9,847 bases of DNA from Holosporaceae bacterium (GTDB lineage: Bacteria > Pseudomonadota > Alphaproteobacteria > UBA3830). Shown piece after piece: positions 6,277 through 9,847 of the stretch. The position numbers and the translations under genes are program-made. Position 1 is the first letter of the stretch. Every line of letters begins with the position of its first letter. Location: assembly GCA_031262635.1 (NCBI GenBank), contig JAISHN010000033.1, positions 1 to 9,847 of the forward strand. The letters are read 5' to 3'. The notes under the pieces were generated by a model, which saw nothing but the letters and a program-made list of their open reading frames with translations, did not search any database and was not told the DNA's origin.

Positions 6277-7872
6277 CTACATAATTGAAAATCCCGCGCT
6301 TTGTCCCTGCTTAACATTTTTGTGAAATTTTCGAGTTAAAATCGACTCTAATGGAGAATACATTTTCGGAACCATCTCAACCGGCGTTTTCAGTTGCCTA
6401 GACGACGGTTTTACAATGTAAGGCGTAACGATTATAACTAACTCCGTTTCTTTAGAACCAACTTTTGAATCCCGAAACAAAGATCCGATTAAAGGTATAT
6501 CCGCTAGTAACGGCGTTTCGCTTGAAGCCGTATCCTTAGTCGTTTGCAACAAACCCGCGATAGCCATGCTTTGCCCGCTTCCTAGCTCTACCGTAGTCGA
6601 CGCGTCTTTGGTGTTCAAAGACGGAACGCCTTCGTTATTTTTTTCTCCAATTGTGCTAACGGAAGGTTTTATCGTAATGTTAATCCTGTCCTCGGATAAA
6701 ACGATAGGAGTAAACTCTATAGACGTTCCCCATTGTTTAAATTCCGTAGTATTAGAATCGGTGCCGGATTGCTTTACGGTATAACTTACTTCGCCTCCTA
6801 CGTTGAAGGTAGCCGTTTTCCCAGAAAGAGCGATCAAGGTCGGCTCGGCTAGAACTGAGGCGAAAGACTCGGTCGCAATAGCGTCTATCAATGCGGACAG
6901 TCCGTTATGTCCTCCGGTGTGAGCTAACCAACGGCCTCCTGAAACTGTGCTTGCAAAAGTCTTTTCATTAATATCCTTAGCGATATCTATCGGCGCCGCG
7001 TCTTTCGTAAACGTAGGAAAAGCGCCTGGATTTCCAGTCATAAATCCATAGTGCATTCCGCTGGCGCTATCTCCAGGCGAAAGAGCTCTCCAGTTAATCG
7101 CTAGGCTTTTTGTTAATGATCTAGAAACCTCCGCTATTTTTACTTTAAGCATGACCTGCGTCGCCGTTTCGATCGATAATTTATTGATAATTTTCGAAGA
7201 TTCGACAAAACGCCCCACGATATCTTGAATATCGGCGGCAGCTTCCGGCGACGGAACTTTTCCTTTTAAAACTACGGAATTATCCACCGAAACTATTTCA
7301 ACGTCGGTTTCGGGATACATCCCCGCGAGGGCTTTTTTAATTTCTCTCAAAGGATATGTTACGCGAATTTGATAATCCGCAATAATTTTTCCCCGCTTAT
7401 TGTGAGCTACGAGAAAAGTAACGCCTGGAGCTAGTCCGGTCAGATATAGCGAGCTGTCGCTTAACATGTCTATATCCGCCACGGTTGGATTAGGAATAAA
7501 TATCTCGTTTGCTTTCTCGCTTAATTTTATAAAATTCACAGAATTGACTTCGATTTCTTTCACCTCCGCTCCATTAGAGCTTATGGTCTTGTCGGGAGTT
7601 GAATTTGTTTCAATTTTTTTTACCTGAGTCGTCGAGGATTCAGTTTTTGGAGAACTAGAATTAGCCGCCGGTTTCCCAAGTTGTTTAGGTTTTGGCCTAG
7701 CTTTTTTTACGTCCTTCTTTTCAACCTTTTTTTCTTCCGCCTCTTCGTCGTCGTCTTCATCTTCCAATTCGTCGTCTTCGATCGCCGACGTTTTCGCGGC
7801 GCAGACGCTTTCGCAATAGATAAAGTTAGCTAAAAAAGCAAAACCGACTAAAAAAACAACATACTTCTTCAT
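6277..7872 (-). CDS. cpaC: CpaC/RcpA: outer-membrane secretin of the Tad pilus
   Basis: This is the multimeric outer-membrane channel through which the pilus leaves. It has 531 residues. A signal peptide spans about residues 1-26. The next stretch is unusual: an acidic run (EDDELEDEDDDEEAEE, 32-47) followed by a Lys/Pro/Ser/Thr-rich linker to about 105. Then come the secretin N-terminal pilus domain (about 106-172, NEIFIPNPTVADIDMLSDS), a BON-like domain (about 175-235) and the secretin domain (about 238-488). Diagnostic motifs are SVLAEPTLIALSGKTATFNVGGE (339-361), VPSLNTKDASTTVEL (416-430), IPLIGSLFR (459-467) and ELVIIVTPYIV (477-487). About 44 further residues end in FSIM. The ATG at 7872 has GGAGAG seven bases upstream and lies 17 bases after the cpaB stop. 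All core secretin features are intact; only the linker stands out. Confidence 0.95.
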   Translation of the reverse strand: MKKYVVFLVGFAFLANFIYCESVCAAKTSAIEDDELEDEDDDEEAEEKKVEKKDVKKARPKPKQLGKPAANSSSPKTESSTTQVKKIETNSTPDKTISSNGAEVKEIEVNSVNFIKLSEKANEIFIPNPTVADIDMLSDSSLYLTGLAPGVTFLVAHNKRGKIIADYQIRVTYPLREIKKALAGMYPETDVEIVSVDNSVVLKGKVPSPEAAADIQDIVGRFVESSKIINKLSIETATQVMLKVKIAEVSRSLTKSLAINWRALSPGDSASGMHYGFMTGNPGAFPTFTKDAAPIDIAKDINEKTFASTVSGGRWLAHTGGHNGLSALIDAIATESFASVLAEPTLIALSGKTATFNVGGEVSYTVKQSGTDSNTTEFKQWGTSIEFTPIVLSEDRINITIKPSVSTIGEKNNEGVPSLNTKDASTTVELGSGQSMAIAGLLQTTKDTASSETPLLADIPLIGSLFRDSKVGSKETELVIIVTPYIVKPSSRQLKTPVEMVPKMYSPLESILTRKFHKNVKQGQSAGFSIM

Positions 7873-7889
7873 ACCGCGCTCTCCAAAAA

Positions 7890-9410
7890 CTACTTGCCGT
7901 CCGTTGTCGGCGTTTTATTGGTTTCTCCTTCTATTTTCTTTCCGTTTTCGTCAAATTGTACCGCGGCGGAAGTTAACTTTCGGTGTATAACGACCAACTT
8001 TTGTTGAGTTTTAGGCTGATCCTCTTCTTTTCCGATAATTCTTCCGCTTACGATCTCGTATTTGCTGATTTCATTGGCGTTTTTCTCGCCTTCTCCGGTT
8101 TTTCCTTTTTTATCGAACTCAGCTTTCATTAAAGCCGCGTCTCTTCTTTTTCCTATAGAATTCATATTGTTCAGCAGCATCGTTAAATTTTTCTCTTCCG
8201 CCTCTTTACGCGCTTTTTCCTCTTCGGCTTTTTTCTTCTCTTCTTCCTCTTCTTTCCTTTGAGCCGCCTCTTCTTCCTCCGCCTTTTTTTTAGCGGCGGC
8301 TTCCTCTTCCTCTTTTTTCTTCGCAGCCGCGGCCTCTTCCTCTTCCTTTTTCTTTCTTGCCGCTTCTTTTTCTTCCTCCTCTTTCTTCTTAGCCGCTTGC
8401 AGAGCTTCAGCGGCTTTTATGCGATTCATGTTTACGATATTCTGAAACAAAGACTCCCTTACGCGATCTTCTTCAACTCCTTCGATTTCTTCTACGGTTC
8501 CTTCGTCGTCTTTCTCTTTCTCGCTTCTCGGCAGCACGATGACTCCGTTGTTGCCGACGCGTTTTAGCATTTCCTCTATTCTTTCTTCTTTCATTTCAAG
8601 CGTTACGTTTTTAGGAAGCAATATACGATCGCTCGCCGCCGCGACCGCCGCTCCTAATCCGCCGAGCAAAGAAGTATTGTTCACAACTTTCGCGTCTTTT
8701 TTTTCTAATCCGGTAAGTCCGTCGACCGCTAATATTTTTAACGCCTTATATTTATATGCTTTCATAGAGTTTCCCGTTTGCTGCATAACGAGAACGTCCA
8801 CTAAAGTCCCAGGCCGCAACGCGCCTGCGAAATTCGCGGATTTTGGATCAACCGGAAACGTAAGCGCTCGCATTCCTTTTTTAAGAAAATCCTCCTCTTC
8901 CTTTTTTCTTAGCTTTGCTTCTTCCTCTCTTTTCTTCCTCTCCGCTTCCGCCCTTTTTTTCTTTTCTTCCTCCTTTCTTTTCATAGGATCGATATTCGTA
9001 AGCATACGCAAAGTCATAGGAACGCCGGCGGGAATATCGGAAGCCGCCCACATTTTCAACGCGTTGTCGTAATCCGCTCCGTTGTTTAACGCAGTTCCTT
9101 GAGCGTCTTTAGCGATAAAATAAGGCTGCATCGCGTCGCGAGGCCATTTTTTCCAGGTTACGTAATCGAGCGTTATTCTCGCTTCTCTTTTAATGTCTTT
9201 TGATACGATCAAAATAAAGTCTTCTTTTTTTCTAGTCGATTCCTTCACCATCAGCGGAATATCCGGCATGGCGATTTCTTTTTTTACCTCTTGTTTTTTA
9301 ACTTTTTGATCCCCTCCGCCGGTTGGAAGAAGAGACCTTACGAATATGGTGACCGCTAAAGCTATCGCCGCGGCTATCGCCATAGGGATAAAGTCTTTTT
9401 TACCTTTCAT
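7890..9410 (-). CDS. cpaB: CpaB/RcpC: periplasmic Tad assembly factor with long charged helices
   Basis: CpaB is an inner-membrane-anchored periplasmic protein that supports the secretin. It normally has about 250-300 residues, but this one has 506. It has a membrane anchor (about 8-25), a SAF-type domain (about 64-140) and an RcpC-like core (about 177-296). The core shows GMRALTFPVDPKSANFAGALRPGTLVDVLV, AVDGLTG, then NVTLEMKEERIEEMLKRVGNNGVIVLPRS. These diagnostic parts are separated or followed by extra material. A charged block (143-175, KRKEEEKKKRAEAERKK...) lies between the SAF domain and the core. A second one (331-407) is almost entirely Lys, Glu and Ala, built from KKKEEEE/AA units, and is predicted to be a single stable helix or coiled coil. 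A polar C-terminal region (408-506) follows. The ATG at 9410 uses AGGTGA overlapping the cpaA stop. The core motifs make CpaB secure; the roles of the extensions are unknown. Confidence 0.9.
   Translation of the reverse strand: MKGKKDFIPMAIAAAIALAVTIFVRSLLPTGGGDQKVKKQEVKKEIAMPDIPLMVKESTRKKEDFILIVSKDIKREARITLDYVTWKKWPRDAMQPYFIAKDAQGTALNNGADYDNALKMWAASDIPAGVPMTLRMLTNIDPMKRKEEEKKKRAEAERKKREEEAKLRKKEEEDFLKKGMRALTFPVDPKSANFAGALRPGTLVDVLVMQQTGNSMKAYKYKALKILAVDGLTGLEKKDAKVVNNTSLLGGLGAAVAAASDRILLPKNVTLEMKEERIEEMLKRVGNNGVIVLPRSEKEKDDEGTVEEIEGVEEDRVRESLFQNIVNMNRIKAAEALQAAKKKEEEEKEAARKKKEEEEAAAAKKKEEEEAAAKKKAEEEEAAQRKEEEEEKKKAEEEKARKEAEEKNLTMLLNNMNSIGKRRDAALMKAEFDKKGKTGEGEKNANEISKYEIVSGRIIGKEEDQPKTQQKLVVIHRKLTSAAVQFDENGKKIEGETNKTPTTDGK
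8190..8420 (-). repeat. K/E/A-rich helical repeat in CpaB, polypurine coding strand
   Basis: This stretch encodes CpaB residues 331-407. Units close to EEEEAAxKKK recur with slightly varying length, giving alternating acidic and basic tetrads, the pattern of ER/K-type single alpha-helices. The plus strand is a long run of mostly C and T, so the coding strand is polypurine. No stop or frame break interrupts it, and codons vary (GAA/GAG, AAA/AAG), which suggests it is maintained at protein level. Confidence 0.85.
8886..8984 (-). repeat. Shorter K/E/R-rich helical block in CpaB
   Basis: This encodes CpaB residues 143-175, a charged segment between the SAF-like domain and the RcpC-like core. It resembles the larger block at 8190-8420 in composition but has more Arg. 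It is probably helical and may act as a spacer between the two folded domains. Confidence 0.75.
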
Positions 9411-9413
9411 ACG

Positions 9414-9847
9414 TCACCTAACCGCAAGATTTTCAAAAATCGCGTAAAAACCCCCGCAAGCTATCGCCGCGCCATACGGTATCTCCTGTTTCATTGGATC
9501 GAACTTACCTTTCCTTAACGTCGCGATTCTTCCGTCGACTCTACTCAATGAAAGTAAAATTATTCTTAATAACTTAGAGACGATTGGCCTTTTATGGAGA
9601 ATCCGCAGACGACGCGCTAAATTGCGGCGTATCAAAATGATTCGCCGTCCGAAAAACAAATAGACGAGAGCTAGCGCCCCGCCGCCGAAAGACAAACCAA
9701 ACCAAAAAGCCGATAAATTGTTTTCGCAAAGCAAGATCGTAGGAAACAGCAGCTTTACGTCCCCGCCGCCGATTAGATCGAAGCGGTTGAGAATCCAAGT
9801 AATGATGAACGTCGCGACGGCGACGGTCAGTCCAACGTTAAAATTTC
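9414..9847 (-). CDS. cpaA: CpaA/TadV: type IV prepilin peptidase (A24 family), 5' end cut by window edge
   Basis: This inner-membrane aspartic peptidase cleaves the leader of Flp-type prepilins and pseudopilins. The reading frame is open from the right edge to the TGA at 9414, so the start and first domain are outside the window. A membrane segment (VGLTVAVATFIITWIL) precedes DLIGGGDVKLL. GGGD carries the second catalytic Asp of the A24 family, with the conserved Lys of DVK. Next come a hydrophobic segment (FWFGLSFGGGALALVYLFF), a basic Arg-rich cytoplasmic loop of roughly 55-60 residues, and a final segment beginning IPYGAAIACGGFYAIF, which matches the usual PYGxAI end of CpaA/TadV. An internal TTG at 9734 would give a shorter frame lacking the active site and is not the real start. 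Three bases separate its stop from the start of cpaB, and the stop overlaps the cpaB ribosome site. Confidence 0.92.
   Translation of the reverse strand, partial: NFNVGLTVAVATFIITWILNRFDLIGGGDVKLLFPTILLCENNLSAFWFGLSFGGGALALVYLFFGRRIILIRRNLARRLRILHKRPIVSKLLRIILLSLSRVDGRIATLRKGKFDPMKQEIPYGAAIACGGFYAIFENLAVR

Noticed and set aside
8062..8567. Two plus-strand frames rich in Phe, Leu and Ser that look like membrane proteins
   Set aside because: They are complements of the polypurine K/E tract of cpaB, so the apparent membrane segments are a composition artefact.
8539..9072. A 177-codon plus-strand open frame, rich in Phe and Ser
   Set aside because: It is antisense to cpaB. The F/S-rich product is what the complement of K/E codons gives, and there is no ribosome site or recognisable domain.

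Overview
The window holds one contiguous minus-strand locus for a type IVc (Tad/Cpa, 'tight adherence') pilus machine. Read 5' to 3' on the minus strand, the order is cpaA (prepilin peptidase, cut by the right edge), cpaB, cpaC (secretin), cpaD (lipoprotein), cpaE (TadZ), cpaF (TadA ATPase), tadB and tadC. After these comes an exported Q/G/N/S/T-rich repeat protein whose gene runs off the left edge. I see no convincing gene on the plus strand, no RNA gene, no mobile element and no CRISPR array.

Organism: the cpaABCDEF-tadB-tadC order, and in particular a recognisable CpaD lipoprotein (CGxW motif, then a [N/Y]xAxxxANxxDLxxPR-like motif), are typical of Alphaproteobacteria. The DNA is unusually AT-rich for that class. 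ATA, TTA and AGA codons mix with many TCG and GCG codons, so an AT-biased, possibly host-associated or uncultured alphaproteobacterial lineage is my best guess. This is inference at low to moderate confidence.

Layout: 9847-9414 is the C-terminal part of CpaA with its GGGD active-site motif. 9410-7890 is an oversized CpaB. 7872-6277 is the secretin CpaC. 6241-5564 is CpaD. 5528-4275 is CpaE. 4265-2904 is CpaF. 2920-1922 is TadB and 1919-957 is TadC. Gaps are -17 to about 35 bases, and good Shine-Dalgarno sites often sit inside the preceding gene, so the eight cpa/tad genes look like one operon. The only gap long enough for a new promoter is 858-956, which is AT-rich and contains small palindromes. 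857-1 is the repeat protein.

How they work together, from knowledge of the family: CpaA trims Flp-type prepilins. CpaF, placed by CpaE, powers the TadB/TadC inner-membrane platform. CpaB and CpaD help assemble and stabilise the CpaC secretin through which the fibre leaves. No Flp pilin, TadD/TadG or TadE/TadF pseudopilin gene lies in the window.

The unusual part is the envelope side. CpaB carries two charged K/E-rich helical blocks, one about 77 residues long. CpaC has a long acidic, then lysine-rich, linker after its signal peptide. CpaD ends in a Gly/Ser tail. The neighbouring repeat protein is exported and low-complexity. The cytoplasmic and inner-membrane parts (CpaE, CpaF, TadB, TadC) look ordinary. 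The locus therefore appears to carry a modified periplasmic and surface module on a standard motor.
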